In this document: positions 18,185 through 27,207 of the stretch, in pieces | Layout: each line of letters begins with the position of its first letter | Numbering within the stretch: the first letter of the stretch is position 1 | Source: Prevotella sp. tc2-28 | GTDB lineage: Bacteria; Bacteroidota; Bacteroidia; Bacteroidales; Bacteroidaceae | Assembly (NCBI RefSeq): GCF_900107705.1 | Contig: NZ_FNRE01000004.1 | Span: 186,001-250,000, forward strand | Length of the DNA: 64,000 bases | Reading direction: 5' to 3' | Position numbers and translations under genes: made by a program | The notes under the pieces: model-generated | What the model was told of the DNA's origin: nothing | What the model saw: the letters and a program-made list of their open reading frames with translations, nothing else | Database searches by the model: none

Positions 18185-18979
18185 TTACATCTTTAGTGAT
18201 TCCTGCGCTGACTCTCTATTGCGCTTTCTGGCCTGTTCCATCTGCTCCCGTATCTCATCTGTATATTCCGATTCAGGGACATAGCGGCCAGACTTGCCAT
18301 CCTCGCTGGCAATCCAAACACCATAGAGTCCGAAGTTATACTTCTCCTTGAAATCCTTCGCCTGACCAAGCCATTCATTCAAGTCTCCTACTGCGAATCT
18401 GATGCCCAAGTCTCTGCGAAGGTCAATGCCGAAGGTAAGCATCTGCACATCATCATTTGCCTCTTCATCCATCCATTCAACGGTCTGCGGTTCTCCCTGC
18501 TGAATGTTCTTGATTGATTCATAGTCAAGACCAAGCATATCTGACAGGACTCTGATATTCTCACCGACAGCAGAGGTTGGTACACTCAGAACCTGATTGG
18601 TGTCCTCGTCGTACTGGATGAAATACTTGCCAGTGTTCTCATTGTTTCTCAGGTCTTTTGGACGCTGGCCGATAATCGTCTTTCCCTGCTTCAGCAACTC
18701 TTGCTGTTCAGGAGAATAGAGGCCGATGCTTGAAGACTCGATCTTCGGCTTCATAACCACTTTGACACCATTATTGGTAGTTGTCAGTGAAATACGCGAA
18801 AGGTACTGCCATTCTCCCATATCCGTCTTCATCGTAATAGGAAGAAGAGGTGTGTACTCGCCATGAAGGAGTTTGTTCATTACACTCTGCGGAAGGTCGT
18901 CAATCATTTCATGAGTGAGGCCATGCTTTTCCAAAATCTCGTAGGGAATATCCCTTTCAGTTAAATTCTCTCTATACAT
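18185..18979 (-). CDS. DUF4099/DUF3945-like conjugative-element protein
   Basis: This 264-residue protein starts at MYRENLTERDIPYE; twelve earlier in-frame residues are leader sequence. The opening (DIPYEILEKHGLT, then LPQSVMNKLLHGEYTPLLPI) is the pattern of the DUF4099 N-terminal domain found in Bacteroidota conjugative elements, where it often precedes DUF3945. The middle (GKTIIGQRPKDLRNNENTGK, YFIQYDEDTNQVLSVP) also fits that class. Function unknown. Upstream is a TAnnTTTG promoter, divergent from the 19195 gene. Confidence 0.65.
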   Translation of the reverse strand: MYRENLTERDIPYEILEKHGLTHEMIDDLPQSVMNKLLHGEYTPLLPITMKTDMGEWQYLSRISLTTTNNGVKVVMKPKIESSSIGLYSPEQQELLKQGKTIIGQRPKDLRNNENTGKYFIQYDEDTNQVLSVPTSAVGENIRVLSDMLGLDYESIKNIQQGEPQTVEWMDEEANDDVQMLTFGIDLRRDLGIRFAVGDLNEWLGQAKDFKEKYNFGLYGVWIASEDGKSGRYVPESEYTDEIREQMEQARKRNRESAQESLKM

Positions 18980-19012
18980 AATTATTAATTTTAAAATGTT
19001 TCTTTGTGGGCG

Positions 19013-19020
19013 CAAAATTA
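19013..19020 (-). promoter_or_regulatory. Bacteroidota -7 box for the 18979-17251 group
   Basis: On the - strand this reads TAATTTTG, matching TAnnTTTG, 34 bp before the start codon at 18979. The -33 element is not clear. Confidence 0.45.
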
Positions 19021-19122
19021 CTCTATTTCAAAATCTTCAATCACTTTTTGCAGTAAAAAATGAAGTATTTAACAAATCGACAAAATTGATATGTTAAAAT
19101 ATAGAATTATTTGAATTTTGTG

Positions 19123-19153
19123 TTGTCTGTTTCAAAAAATAAGAGTACTTTTG
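19123..19153 (+). promoter_or_regulatory. Bacteroidota promoter for the M23-glucosaminidase gene
   Basis: TACTTTTG (19146-19153) followed by CACC matches the -7 consensus. A TTG at 19123-19125 lies 20 bp upstream. The 5' leader is about 40 nt. Confidence 0.5.
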
Positions 19154-19194
19154 CACCCCGAAAATAGGATAATAAAGTTAAGGTAAAAAGATTC

Positions 19195-20190
19195 ATGTTT
19201 CAGTGTAACCGTCTGTTCCTAGTCATTTCATTGATTGTTCAGACACTATGTTGTCAAGGGCAAAAAGATAGGGATTACTGGATAGAGCGCTATCTCAGTG
19301 TTTCCTACCCCTTGCAACATATTAAAGTAACATCCCATTACGGAAACAGGAAAGATCCTTTCACGGGTAAGACGGCCTTTCACAGCGGTCTTGACCTGAA
19401 AGCCAGGAATGAAGAAGTCCTCTCTATGTTTGACGGTTATGTCGAGCAGATTGGTGAGGATGGACGTTCCGGGCGTTATGTTGTTCTAAGGCATGGGGAT
19501 TATCAGGTCAGCTATTGCCACCTCTCCAAAGTGACGGCCTATGAAGGTGAGGAGATTCTTGCCGGTGATGCCGTCGGCATTACAGGGAATACTGGCAGAT
19601 CGACAGGTGAGCATTTGCATATTACTTTAAGGTATAAAGGTGAACGTCAGAATCCCTATCTTCTCCTGACACGAATCCAAAAAGTCAGGAAAGAATGTGC
19701 CGATGCACTCAGACAGGACGGACTGACAGACTCCTCACAGGTGGCATTCATTGAGACCTATGCACCTGCAGCCATTGAGCAGCAGCGCAAGTACGGTATT
19801 CCTGCCAGTGTAACGTTAGCACAGATGGCACTGGAAAGTCGTTGGGGAACTAGCAGGCTTGCCATGCTCGACAACAACTACTTCGGCATCAAGGCCAGCA
19901 CTCGTTGGCTCTCTGATGGCAGACCATACAACACCTATGATGATGACAAAAAGGATGAGAAGTTCTGCGTGTTCTCCGATGCTCTGGAGAGTATGGAATA
20001 CCATTCGGCAGTCCTTATGGGCGAGCGTTACAGACGTTGCCGTGCCTTTGCACCAGATGACTGGCAGAACTGGCTTGTAGGCATCAAGGAAGCAGGCTAT
20101 GCGACCAGTAATGCCTATGTGCGGGAATGCTCAAAGATCATCGTCTCACATCAATTGCATCGATTTGATGCAGTAGCCATGACTGATTAA
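19195..20190 (+). CDS. Exported cell-wall hydrolase: M23 endopeptidase plus glucosaminidase
   Basis: This 331-residue protein has a signal peptide (about residues 1-22, ending LCCQGQ). Residues 45-165 are an M23 domain with all metal/catalytic residues (FHSGLD, YCHLS, GEHLHI). Residues 185-325 are a glucosaminidase with IPASVTLAQMALESRWG and NNYFGIKAS. Domain order is the reverse of the 13470-14915 protein, and the glucosaminidase parts are close paralogues. It probably remodels peptidoglycan for mating-pore assembly from the periplasmic side. Confidence 0.88.
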   Translation: MFQCNRLFLVISLIVQTLCCQGQKDRDYWIERYLSVSYPLQHIKVTSHYGNRKDPFTGKTAFHSGLDLKARNEEVLSMFDGYVEQIGEDGRSGRYVVLRHGDYQVSYCHLSKVTAYEGEEILAGDAVGITGNTGRSTGEHLHITLRYKGERQNPYLLLTRIQKVRKECADALRQDGLTDSSQVAFIETYAPAAIEQQRKYGIPASVTLAQMALESRWGTSRLAMLDNNYFGIKASTRWLSDGRPYNTYDDDKKDEKFCVFSDALESMEYHSAVLMGERYRRCRAFAPDDWQNWLVGIKEAGYATSNAYVRECSKIIVSHQLHRFDAVAMTD

Positions 20191-20217
20191 TAATAACAAC
20201 ATAAAAACGAATATCAA

Positions 20218-20622
20218 ATGAAACCAATTTGGAATCCCGGCAAGACTGCCATTACTATCAATAAGAAAGAGTTGATAGACTTAGTTTCCTGTATCGATTA
20301 TCTGCCATCTGCAGGTTTCCTTCCTGTCTATCCCATCTATTTCGCGGCTTCTACAGATGACAAAGTTATAGAAGGAATGGCAGGATTAGACAAAGAAGAA
20401 AATCAGGTTCTCTACGTGAAAGGGAAACTTGTCAACAAACAAGATCCCGACGAAATGAAATATGAACAGATATCCAAGATGATGACTGATTATTTTAATC
20501 TGAATGATGATTCCGTTATATATCTACTGGAAGGAAGTTTTACGGGTAAGTTCATTCGCCCCAATCATAGTATTCCGGTTACGGATGTTTTGGGGAACCC
20601 CGTCATTACAGAAGAAGATTGA
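20218..20622 (+). CDS. Hypothetical protein
   Basis: This 134-residue soluble protein (MKPIWNPGKTAITINKKELI at the start, VTDVLGNPVITEED at the end) has no signal peptide and no motif I recognise. It lies 27 bp after the M23-glucosaminidase gene on the same strand, and a bidirectional terminator follows, so the two probably form one transcript. Confidence 0.6.
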   Translation: MKPIWNPGKTAITINKKELIDLVSCIDYLPSAGFLPVYPIYFAASTDDKVIEGMAGLDKEENQVLYVKGKLVNKQDPDEMKYEQISKMMTDYFNLNDDSVIYLLEGSFTGKFIRPNHSIPVTDVLGNPVITEED

Positions 20623-20650
20623 TTATTTTTTCATTTTAAATTTTTAGAAG

Positions 20651-20683
20651 AAAGATGGGGCTTCGTAATGAGGCTCCATCTTT
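20651..20683. terminator. Bidirectional terminator hairpin between convergent genes
   Basis: AAAGATGG (20651-20658) pairs with CCATCTTT (20676-20683), extended by GGC/GCT-type inner pairs. It lies between the ends of the 20218 (+) and 20688 (-) genes. Confidence 0.65.
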
Positions 20684-20687
20684 CACT

Positions 20688-21362
20688 TTATTGGAATAAG
20701 TTCCCGATACTTCTGTCCCGCTCTCGTAGCCTTTCGACATCAAAGCAGTCTATCAGGCTCTGAATCTCGCTGACGGAGGAGAAGGCGAACTCTCCTCCGC
20801 TGCATCGTTCAACCTCTACGCTGGTTCCAATGGCCATGCTACCACCTTTGACGGTGTACTCCAGCTTACTGGTACTCCAAGTGACACGGCTCTTGCCATT
20901 GACATCAACAGAGAAGTATGGAATCAGGAACTCCCACTGTTTGTTCATGTCAAACGTGCTTCTTGGCGGTCTGTTCCCTACATAGAAGATGCACCAGATA
21001 CCGCCTTTGGATTTCAGCTCTACTGGCATCTTCTTGGAATAGCCAGTGACATGGTTAGCCTTGGCGATACTGTCCCATTCAGCGTATTTGTCCCTTACCT
21101 TCTTCAGGAACTCCAGGAACCTTGGAGTCTCGTCTGCATCGAATGACAGCCTGACCTTGGCGTTAGGAGTCTTTGTATATGGGAAGATGGTACAGCCCGT
21201 ATAACGGACAAAGCGGCCATTCTCAAACTTCGCCGACACACTACAGGAGAAAGTGCTGTCAGCCCTTGAACTGAGTGCCGACATGTAGAATCCGTTCTGC
21301 CTTGCAGAAACGGATGATGACCATAGGATGGTAAGTGCTATAAGAATTTTCTTCATTTTCAT
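20688..21362 (-). CDS. Exported hypothetical protein
   Basis: This 224-residue protein has a signal peptide (MKMKKILIALTILWSSSVSA). The mature part is beta-rich with a run of short strands (AKFENGRFVRYTGC, GIWCIFYVGNRPP, YFSVDVNGKSRVTW). No family recognised. A separate TAnnTTTG promoter lies 25 bp upstream of the start, so it may be transcribed on its own, after the coupling-protein gene. The second Met (21356) is an alternative start. Confidence 0.65.
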   Translation of the reverse strand: MKMKKILIALTILWSSSVSARQNGFYMSALSSRADSTFSCSVSAKFENGRFVRYTGCTIFPYTKTPNAKVRLSFDADETPRFLEFLKKVRDKYAEWDSIAKANHVTGYSKKMPVELKSKGGIWCIFYVGNRPPRSTFDMNKQWEFLIPYFSVDVNGKSRVTWSTSKLEYTVKGGSMAIGTSVEVERCSGGEFAFSSVSEIQSLIDCFDVERLRERDRSIGNLFQ

Positions 21363-21386
21363 ACTATTGTGTTTTTAAATCCATTG

Positions 21387-21394
21387 CAAAAGTA
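21387..21394 (-). promoter_or_regulatory. Bacteroidota -7 box for the 20688-21362 gene
   Basis: The - strand reads TACTTTTG, followed by CAATGG, 25 bp before the start codon. The upstream 70 bp is AT-rich. Confidence 0.45.
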
Positions 21395-21463
21395 CACATT
21401 ATTTCCCAAATATGGAAATGATTCTCAAAAATAATTCCAAATATTCAATAATTTCTATCACAC

Positions 21464-23650
21464 TTACCGTTTAAAGAACTGCTGGAGGTCTTTCACCATC
21501 TGATTGACATCCTCTGTCACCTGGTTAAAGTTGGCATAAAGGATGCGCTCCCGTTCGTCTCTGGACTTAAAGTTGTAGAACTTCGGCAGCTCCTGGTACT
21601 CCGATTCCTCCTGCTTGATCTTATCCATGTCAAAGTCCGTCTTGCAGAAGAACTTAGAGGTCTTGAACTCCTCTGCTTTCTGAATGTTCATCGAGTCACC
21701 ACGTCCTACAGCCGTTTCCACGAAGTCCCTTGCCGACTGTCCGCATATCCAGCCAGTAGGCAGGTCTGATATCTTAGAGGCAGGCACGAGGTTATCCATG
21801 TTCTCATTCAGGTTGATGGAAGTACGGTCACGGTCAATGGTGACACCCTTCTTCATCTGTACCACCTTTCCGAAGATGTCGTTTGACAGCCATTCCAGCG
21901 TTTCCTTGGAACGTGCAGAGCCACTGACGACGTTACCAACCGTCGTGATAATCTTCTGCATACCCACCTTGCCGTAGTCAGCTTCCAGCTGTGGCAGCTC
22001 CTGAAAACCCAGTGTCACGGCCACCTTGTTTGAACGAGCCGTACCTATCAGACGGTCTATCTTATGGAAGTATAGTGTGGGCAGCTCATCGACGATGATT
22101 GATACAGGCACGTTATGGCCATGTCCGCTGTTGACACGGGTGACGAGACGATTCAGGATAAGGGCGTTCAGAGCACCGATGATACTCTCCATTTCCGGGT
22201 CATTGGCAATAAGCAGATAACTCGGATGGGCTGGGTCTGACACTTTAAGATCGAAGTCATCACCGTCACGATGGAATATCCAGTAGGATTCCTTGGTGGC
22301 CAGACGAGACGTGTTTACACGCAGTGTACCAATCATACCTTCCAGCTGTTCCATAGCGCGGTTCTTCAGAGCTGTGGCGAACGGGCCAAGCAGAGGAGCC
22401 ACCTCACGGTCTGTTTCCAGCACCTGAAAGATCAGTTTATAGTCCAGGTTCAGGAATGAGAGGATATGCGGCATATCCGAGTATTTGCCCAGCCAGTAGG
22501 CAGGTTCTACACGGTGCGCCTTGGTAGCATCGGTAAACACACGGCCTGTAGGTTTCATCTGTGTGGTCTCAGGGTCTTGAATCCTTTCTGCATAGAGCTG
22601 CTTGCCGTTCTCATCATACGGCTGCTTCTCATAGTTCACGAAGAAGTAGATACAGGCAGCGAGGAAGTTCACGGCAGAAGTCTGGAAGAACTGGTCAGAA
22701 CCGCCACCACCTTCCTTTTTGCCCTTCTGCAGGGACTCAATCAGGGTCTCAGCCGTTTCCTGTGCTGCTGCCAGATTGTTGATATACTTCTGCTGGATAG
22801 GATTCACGCGACGCGAATACTCCACGTTCACGAAGTTGATGATGTTGAACGAACAGTTCTCAGGAATCCTGTTCAGTGCCTTGTTCTTCTTGTAGTGGTA
22901 GTAGAGCTTGGTGGCCAGTGCCGGAAACTTATAGTCATAGACCACCATAGCAAAGCCCTTTGCAGAATGCTGTTTGATGAACGGCTCGATGATGGAGAAT
23001 GTCTTACCAGATCCAGGCGTACCGACAACCCATGTGCCACGGAAGGGATTGATGATGTTCACCCAGCCCTTGCGGAACTTCCCCTTATAGTAATATCTCA
23101 TGGGGATATTCACCGAATACTTGTTCTGCTGAAGCTCCTCGTTCTGCTCAAACGATTCGTTCTCCAGATTGAAACGGTCATCGAGAAGCCCTGTCTTCAG
23201 ATGCTTCGATGCGTTGTCGAGAGCCGTATGTATAAACAGCGTTCCGAATACGGATGCCAGCATATATACCCAGATGTTTGCACGGACAGCATACAGACGG
23301 ATCGACATATCCCAGCCGTATATCAGGACAGAGAAAATCAGCAGTACCAGTCCAGTCACCAAGGGGATGAATATCATCTTCTGCGCGTCGAACTCAATCT
23401 TCTTCTTATTACGAGTGCCGATGCAAGTGATTATAACCATTACCAGCGTGACCAGCTTACTGTATATCAGGTTCCCGTGCTTGTAGATAGCGAACTGAGA
23501 AAGCCTGTCGTGGAAATCAAGGCAGAGTGTTCCCAGTGATGCCAGCGTCTGGTAAGGCATGGCATAGACGAAGAACTCTATCAGCAGCGTAACATAAATC
23601 AGTGTACGGAATATCTTGTACACATTCTGTAATTCTTTGGTTTCTTCCAT
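21464..23650 (-). CDS. Type IV coupling protein (VirD4/TraG-type, MobC-like ATPase)
   Basis: This 728-residue protein starts at MEETKELQ. N-terminal membrane helices (about 12-35, 65-85, 98-120, 130-150) are followed by an ATPase domain. Walker A is GTPGSGKTFS near residue 215, Walker B is VSIIVDELPTLYF near residue 505, and a TraG-type C-terminal part has VAVTLGFQELPQLE. Coupling proteins pull the relaxase-DNA complex to the secretion channel. Bacteroides mobilisation literature calls this protein MobC. It sits in the same block as the relaxase and lies 7 bp after the preceding gene. Confidence 0.9.
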   Translation of the reverse strand: MEETKELQNVYKIFRTLIYVTLLIEFFVYAMPYQTLASLGTLCLDFHDRLSQFAIYKHGNLIYSKLVTLVMVIITCIGTRNKKKIEFDAQKMIFIPLVTGLVLLIFSVLIYGWDMSIRLYAVRANIWVYMLASVFGTLFIHTALDNASKHLKTGLLDDRFNLENESFEQNEELQQNKYSVNIPMRYYYKGKFRKGWVNIINPFRGTWVVGTPGSGKTFSIIEPFIKQHSAKGFAMVVYDYKFPALATKLYYHYKKNKALNRIPENCSFNIINFVNVEYSRRVNPIQQKYINNLAAAQETAETLIESLQKGKKEGGGGSDQFFQTSAVNFLAACIYFFVNYEKQPYDENGKQLYAERIQDPETTQMKPTGRVFTDATKAHRVEPAYWLGKYSDMPHILSFLNLDYKLIFQVLETDREVAPLLGPFATALKNRAMEQLEGMIGTLRVNTSRLATKESYWIFHRDGDDFDLKVSDPAHPSYLLIANDPEMESIIGALNALILNRLVTRVNSGHGHNVPVSIIVDELPTLYFHKIDRLIGTARSNKVAVTLGFQELPQLEADYGKVGMQKIITTVGNVVSGSARSKETLEWLSNDIFGKVVQMKKGVTIDRDRTSINLNENMDNLVPASKISDLPTGWICGQSARDFVETAVGRGDSMNIQKAEEFKTSKFFCKTDFDMDKIKQEESEYQELPKFYNFKSRDERERILYANFNQVTEDVNQMVKDLQQFFKR

Positions 23651-23657
23651 TTTGTCG

Positions 23658-24359
23658 TTATTTGTGTTTTGTATTCTTAGCGTTCTTGGCACTGCTCATC
23701 CAGTCCTGATGGCATCGGATGGCCACGTCCTTCTTGGATGTTGGTGTGTAGTGCCGACCTGTTATCTCACGCCACAGGTCGTTGATGGAGGTATAGCGGA
23801 TGTACTTACAGAGAATCTTGATCTCTTTATCCAGTTGTCTCAGTTTGGGCCTGATGGCACCCAGTATCTTCATCCGTTGTGCCTCGGTAGCCTTTCCCTT
23901 GGTACTCATCAGGAACTGACGGATATCCATTGCCACGTCCACACCAGACTTCATCACCTTCATATAGATGTTGTTCTTCCTTGTGGAAAGGGCGACGGCA
24001 AAGGCATTCTCAGGATGGTTGTCGATCTCCCTGCCCAGCCACTGGAGCGTGTTGGCCAGACTATTGACATCATAGTAGATGCCGTAAATCTCAGCAGCAT
24101 AGGTCAGCAGGTTATTGAATGTGCTGACATAATCATTGAACTCCTTCTGAAAGTCCGTCACGGCATCCACTTCCTGACGTACCCACAGATGGCCAGTTGA
24201 CTGTAGCATCTGCACCTTATATTGGGCGTTCAGTGCTTTCTTCTCCAGTTCCGATGCCACATCGATGGCAGCAGCTCTGGCAGGATCGATGAGTGCCAGG
24301 ACTTCCGTAGGACGGAATACTGATGCCAAGAATAGAATGAGGATTGCTATCTTTCTCAT
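23658..24359 (-). CDS. Exported conjugative-element protein, paralogue of the next gene upstream
   Basis: This 233-residue protein has a signal peptide (MRKIAILILFLASVF, cleavage near VLA). The mature part is helical. Its C-terminal half (LRQLDKEIKILCKYIRYTSINDLWREITG) aligns with the 24364-25083 protein (LAYLNRKLRSLIISISYYNLTDVWNNATAG pattern), so the pair arose by duplication. Both end with basic residues. Likely periplasmic parts of the transfer apparatus by location; in other Bacteroidota elements similar exported proteins are listed only as conjugation proteins. Confidence 0.7.
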   Translation of the reverse strand: MRKIAILILFLASVFRPTEVLALIDPARAAAIDVASELEKKALNAQYKVQMLQSTGHLWVRQEVDAVTDFQKEFNDYVSTFNNLLTYAAEIYGIYYDVNSLANTLQWLGREIDNHPENAFAVALSTRKNNIYMKVMKSGVDVAMDIRQFLMSTKGKATEAQRMKILGAIRPKLRQLDKEIKILCKYIRYTSINDLWREITGRHYTPTSKKDVAIRCHQDWMSSAKNAKNTKHK

Positions 24360-24363
24360 AAGC

Positions 24364-25083
24364 CTATCTTCTGATTTCCATTGATACCTTGGCAGCCCTT
24401 CTCCATCTGTCAAGAGCCTGTCCTGCCACTTCTCCCAACCCCCGCCTGGTCAGCCCAGCCGTAGCGTTGTTCCATACATCCGTAAGGTTATAGTAGGAGA
24501 TGCTGATGATGAGAGACCTGAGCTTTCGGTTCAGGTAAGCCAGCTCATCGTTGGCAGTCCAGAGCATCTGTGTGCGCTCTGCACCGTTGAGCATGTTCTT
24601 CGTGCCACCCTGTGCGATGGTCTTGTTGAGAAGGTTATACACCTTCAGGAACTCAGATGCCGTTTCCAGATACAGGTTGTTCATCGAGAATGTGGCAAAA
24701 GCCCCTTCAGGGTTACGTCCGATAGCTTTCCTGATTTCCCAAAGATACCTCAGTGTCCTGACACCCTCAGAGTAGATGGCCATAGAAGCCTTCAGTGAAG
24801 TGCCATAGCCCTGTGCTGTCTTCAGGTACGAGTTATATTTGCTCTCCCAGTTCTTCATCATCGTGTATTCTGCACCGATGGCGTTCTGGAGTACTGCCAT
24901 CTCAGCCTGATTGCGTGTCTGTCCCTTTTCACCCTTCTGGATGACGGCATATCCTTCAGCGATGGCAGCGATACATAGAGGGTTAGTTTCCACTATACCC
25001 GCAAAGGCAGAAGCGGCACATGCGGAAAGAACCGCACATGCCATCATCCGTCTGACTCTGTTAGAAACGATTTGTAATCTCAT
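24364..25083 (-). CDS. Exported conjugative-element protein, paralogue of the next gene downstream
   Basis: This 239-residue protein starts at MRLQIVSNRV and has a signal peptide (VLSACAASAFA). The mature body is all-helical, about 200 residues, with NLYLETASEFLKVYNLLNK and a TDVWNNATAG motif shared with its neighbour. The first 23 bp overlap the end of the PH-domain gene and 4 bp separate it from the next gene, so the block is translationally coupled. Role unknown beyond the operon context. Confidence 0.7.
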   Translation of the reverse strand: MRLQIVSNRVRRMMACAVLSACAASAFAGIVETNPLCIAAIAEGYAVIQKGEKGQTRNQAEMAVLQNAIGAEYTMMKNWESKYNSYLKTAQGYGTSLKASMAIYSEGVRTLRYLWEIRKAIGRNPEGAFATFSMNNLYLETASEFLKVYNLLNKTIAQGGTKNMLNGAERTQMLWTANDELAYLNRKLRSLIISISYYNLTDVWNNATAGLTRRGLGEVAGQALDRWRRAAKVSMEIRR

Positions 25084-25561
25084 AAATTCCTCTTCTTTTC
25101 TTGTTGTATTCGACTCTGATCCTAATATGCTCAATGATTCTCGAACTCCCTCTGATGCCTCTGAGTGTCAGCTTCGGCAGGGAGCGGTCACCAGAGAGCA
25201 ATGTGACATTCTTCAGTCCTGTTATCTGCTGCATCGGGCTACGGTTCTCCTGATAGTCCACAACCCTGTATAGTTCCATATAGTCTGAGGAATGGAACAG
25301 AACGCCATGCTTAAACACCAGCTGTTCCCCTGTAACGATATACTCGATACGCCAGAAATCAAGGGCCTGATATGTCAGATAGGCCAGCAAAGCAGTGGCG
25401 GCATAAAGAAGAAACTCCCTATACGGCAGCGTCTCATCCCCGGCAAACAGGAAACCGCCACAACAGATGACCAGCCAAGGCAATTGGTCTATGACATATT
25501 GGATCCAGTGCGGTTTCAGTCTGAAAGTCGTGAAGGAAGTCTGTGATTCTATTTTATCCAT
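25061..25561 (-). CDS. bPH2/YdbS-like PH-domain membrane protein
   Basis: This 166-residue protein has two membrane helices (about residues 22-42 and 50-66) and then a bacterial PH-type domain: YIVTGEQLVFKHGVLF, YMELYRVVDYQENRSPMQ, LTGLKNVTLLSGDRSLP-like pattern and an IIEHIRIRVEYNKKRR end. This is the DUF304/YdbS layout. Its role in a conjugative element is not known. It overlaps the next gene and follows the DUF3945-like gene by 3 bp. Confidence 0.75.
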   Translation of the reverse strand: MDKIESQTSFTTFRLKPHWIQYVIDQLPWLVICCGGFLFAGDETLPYREFLLYAATALLAYLTYQALDFWRIEYIVTGEQLVFKHGVLFHSSDYMELYRVVDYQENRSPMQQITGLKNVTLLSGDRSLPKLTLRGIRGSSRIIEHIRIRVEYNKKRRGIYEITNRF

Positions 25562-25564
25562 ACG

Positions 25565-27136
25565 CTATCTCCCCATGCCTAATGACTCCTGCGGTGCTGG
25601 CTGTCTGCCTGCCGACTCACTCTCGAACTGTGCGGCGGCGATGGTGGCAGCATCAATCACTCCTGGTTTATGAAAGACGGCATTTGCCTCATACCTGTCA
25701 ACGTAAACCTCTGGTGCCGGGCGAGGCCTGGCGATGGCCGTAGCAACACCAGTGCCGACTGTCAAGGCCGCAAGTATGGCAGCACCGACATTCACGCCAT
25801 TGCCGTTACCCTTCATCTCGACCTCCGGGAACACCTTTGAGAACAGCTTCATGCGATGGTAGTCATCAACGGCCATGAACTTATCATACTGTTTCTGGGT
25901 AATCTCATGGCTCACGCGCTGTCCGTCGATGATGGCAGTCATGCGGTACTTACCTGTGCTCTGGAGGTCAGGCTCTACGGTGATGGCACCGACGGACACC
26001 TCACGTCCATGTGTCTCTTCACGATACCAGCCCTTTGTGTCCTTCAGGCGGTTCAGCTCCCTGCCGTCCACGACACCAACCTTATGCTCTGCGTCCAGTG
26101 TACCCGACAGGTCATCATTACGTCTCTGCATCCGCTGCTGTTCAGGGAATACCTCTTTTGGCCTCTGGATATGTAGGATCTCCGCTTCTGCCTCCGGCTT
26201 CAGTCTGATGTCCACCAGATTCCTGCTGTTGAGCATATCCATCGTTACCTTTCCTGCGAAGTCAGCCGCAATGACCTTGTTGATGATGTCCAGACGCGCA
26301 TCCATCGACACACCATCCTTACTATTGACCTTGTTATTTGTCAGCTTGGCATATTCCTCATCCGTCAGATGATAGCGGATGTCCTTGGGGACCTCTGAGG
26401 ATTGGATGGTCAGCGTCTTTTCCTTCTCATCGATGACGATGCCATGAGAGCGAAGCACCTCCTGAAGAGCCTTGTTGTTGAAATAGACAGGTGAGGTGAT
26501 ACTCTCCTTGTAGGGTATCGCCTGACCGTTGACACGCTCGACGGGTTTCACATCAAGGTTTCCGAGGTTGGCCAGCACATCAGCCTGCATCTTGCTTTGC
26601 TGTCCTTTGAAGTAGAAGCCATAGCCACCAGACTGTAGCTCACCTGGTTTCATGACACCTCCCGGACGCTCAGGCACCATGAGCGGTGCGGCGGGATAAA
26701 CTTTTCCGTCAATCCTTCTGAGCGGATAGCCCATCGGTGCAGGCCTTGCACCTCTGACCAGTGGCGGTGTAGCCAGTGACGGCCTTCCCGTTGGTTGGAA
26801 ATCCGCCCGATAGCCGTTCAGTCCCATGTTCACATGACTGCCCACGTTCTTGGCATGGACGTAGTTGTTAGGAACATAGAAATCATTCCTGACGATTGAT
26901 ACGAACGTATTATATGCTTTCTTGTCTGACGCATGGGAACCACCGTTCATCATCTTCAGTGCGTCGGCCTTACTGACGGTGTAGGTCATCTGCGGTGAGT
27001 CGTGGCTCATCACCAGCAGTTGATAACTGTCACCGACTTCCCTAAGATGAGCCTCCATGCCGTTCTTTTTCAGAGTCTCGTCCAGATTCCTTGCAATATC
27101 CCCTGTGGGATTATACTCTTTTCTGATTGTAGACAT
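25565..27136 (-). CDS. DUF3945-like conjugative-element protein
   Basis: This 523-residue protein starts at MSTIRKEYNP. It has an N-terminal alpha/beta part, a proline-rich linker (about 120-180) and a middle domain (DEKEKTLTIQSSEVPKDIRYHL). The C-terminal domain (MTAIIDGQRVSHEITQKQYD, MAVDDYHRMKLFSKVFPEV) is typical of DUF3945-class proteins and similar to the end of the 9825-13397 protein. A weak hydrophobic stretch lies near 448-465. Function unknown. It lies between the OmpA-like and PH-domain genes. Confidence 0.65.
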   Translation of the reverse strand: MSTIRKEYNPTGDIARNLDETLKKNGMEAHLREVGDSYQLLVMSHDSPQMTYTVSKADALKMMNGGSHASDKKAYNTFVSIVRNDFYVPNNYVHAKNVGSHVNMGLNGYRADFQPTGRPSLATPPLVRGARPAPMGYPLRRIDGKVYPAAPLMVPERPGGVMKPGELQSGGYGFYFKGQQSKMQADVLANLGNLDVKPVERVNGQAIPYKESITSPVYFNNKALQEVLRSHGIVIDEKEKTLTIQSSEVPKDIRYHLTDEEYAKLTNNKVNSKDGVSMDARLDIINKVIAADFAGKVTMDMLNSRNLVDIRLKPEAEAEILHIQRPKEVFPEQQRMQRRNDDLSGTLDAEHKVGVVDGRELNRLKDTKGWYREETHGREVSVGAITVEPDLQSTGKYRMTAIIDGQRVSHEITQKQYDKFMAVDDYHRMKLFSKVFPEVEMKGNGNGVNVGAAILAALTVGTGVATAIARPRPAPEVYVDRYEANAVFHKPGVIDAATIAAAQFESESAGRQPAPQESLGMGR

Positions 27137-27207
27137 AATGAAAACTTCTTTGGTGTTAAACGATGAAGGAACTTGCATGCGCGAGGCAATACAAGTTCCA
27201 GTTAAAA

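Noticed and set aside
22466..23539. Long + strand ORF (357 codons) opposite the coupling protein gene
   Set aside because: It is a shadow of the coupling protein: the - strand has Walker motifs and membrane helices, while the + strand translation has no domain-like pattern, no start signal and no promoter.
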